Source of the DNA: Roseomonas aerilata DSM 19363
GTDB lineage: Bacteria > Pseudomonadota > Alphaproteobacteria > Acetobacterales > Acetobacteraceae
Assembly: GCF_000711725.1 (NCBI RefSeq)
Contig: NZ_JONP01000032.1
Coordinates: 1 to 39,190 of the forward strand
Length of the DNA: 39,190 bases
Direction: 5' to 3'
Positions 39,045-39,190 of the stretch are shown here, in pieces. Made by a program: the position numbers and the translations under genes. A model generated the notes under the pieces. The model did not search any database. It was given only the letters and a program-made list of their open reading frames with translations, and was not told where the DNA came from. Numbering within the stretch: the first letter of the stretch is position 1; every line of letters starts with the position of its first letter.

Positions 39045-39190
39045 TCAAGCGCCGGTTTGGAGGCTGCCCGCTGCCGGGGTCATGGTTCTCTCCGGGGTCG
39101 GTGTGATCCGCCCCATGATGGGCGTGAGGGATGGGGCGCCGCGATGTTTGAGGCGGTCTGATCGGGCGGTGTACGCCTGACCGGCCAACG
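39045..39190 (-). CDS. Unrecognised C-terminal reading frame, open at the right edge
   Basis: The minus strand is open for 47 codons from the right edge to a TGA at 39045-39047, ending TPERTMTPAAGSLQTGA. I do not recognise it. It could be the end of a gene, perhaps of an insertion-sequence type, or a chance frame in GC-rich DNA. Confidence 0.2.
   Translation of the reverse strand, partial: LAGQAYTARSDRLKHRGAPSLTPIMGRITPTPERTMTPAAGSLQTGA

Noticed and set aside
1-39190. CRISPR arrays, tRNA or rRNA genes
   Set aside because: No regularly spaced direct repeats and no cloverleaf-forming or rRNA-like sequence was recognised by eye.

Overview
The window is uniformly GC-rich, densely packed bacterial chromosomal or megaplasmid DNA. 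Six periplasmic binding proteins of the Bug/TctC type in 39 kb, two MmgE/PrpD proteins, a fused LivM-LivG and many Tat-like leaders (RR followed by a hydrophobic stretch) point to an alphaproteobacterium, most likely Acetobacteraceae (Roseomonas-like) or a relative. This placement is inference from gene content, not from a marker gene. I saw no tRNA, rRNA or CRISPR array.

Region 1 (1-1944) is an accessory border. It holds the start of a DEAD/DEAH helicase running off the left edge, a vapBC toxin-antitoxin pair with a perfect palindromic operator over its promoter, and then a small gene graveyard: a LysR N-terminal scrap, a frameshifted IclR C-terminal scrap, a 111-bp scar bounded by IS6-type terminal repeats, and an unrecognised C-terminal scrap.

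Region 2 (1945-15731) looks like an aromatic or heteroaromatic catabolic island. A LysR regulator is divergent from a three-subunit molybdenum hydroxylase (FAD, 2Fe-2S and Mo subunits), followed by a crotonase-like enzyme and a Bug protein. Facing it is a minus-strand run headed by an AraC regulator: a PcpA/LinE-type hydroquinone ring-cleavage dioxygenase, a C-C-hydrolase-like alpha/beta hydrolase, a PHBH-type flavin monooxygenase, a Bug protein and a second alpha/beta hydrolase.

Region 3 (15827-23731) is a cluster that appears to be under a LacI-type regulator. A Bug-PrpD operon is divergent from an SDR-Bug-SDR operon, followed by a lactonase-like metallo-beta-lactamase-fold protein, the lacI-type gene and a 3-hydroxyisobutyrate-dehydrogenase-like (HIBADH-like) gene. 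Two near-identical operator palindromes (18214-18227, 22748-22761) lie at the two sites where one would expect control.

Region 4 (23764-38791) is a larger, parallel cluster that appears to be under a FadR-type GntR regulator. It contains Bug, NIPSNAP, gntR, CMD-HIBADH, an opposing CMD-HIBADH-lactonase operon, Bug, and an eight-cistron minus-strand set: PrpD, LivH, LivM-LivG fusion, LivF, a branched-chain-type substrate-binding protein, an SDR and a malate/lactate-dehydrogenase-family protein. Variants of the motif TTGTCCGACAA occur in all four promoter regions of this cluster. Regions 3 and 4 share PrpD, Bug, HIBADH, SDR and lactonase families, so they look like two editions of one uncharacterised uptake-plus-catabolism system, probably for a lactone-forming or branched hydroxy/oxo acid; the substrate cannot be read from the sequence.
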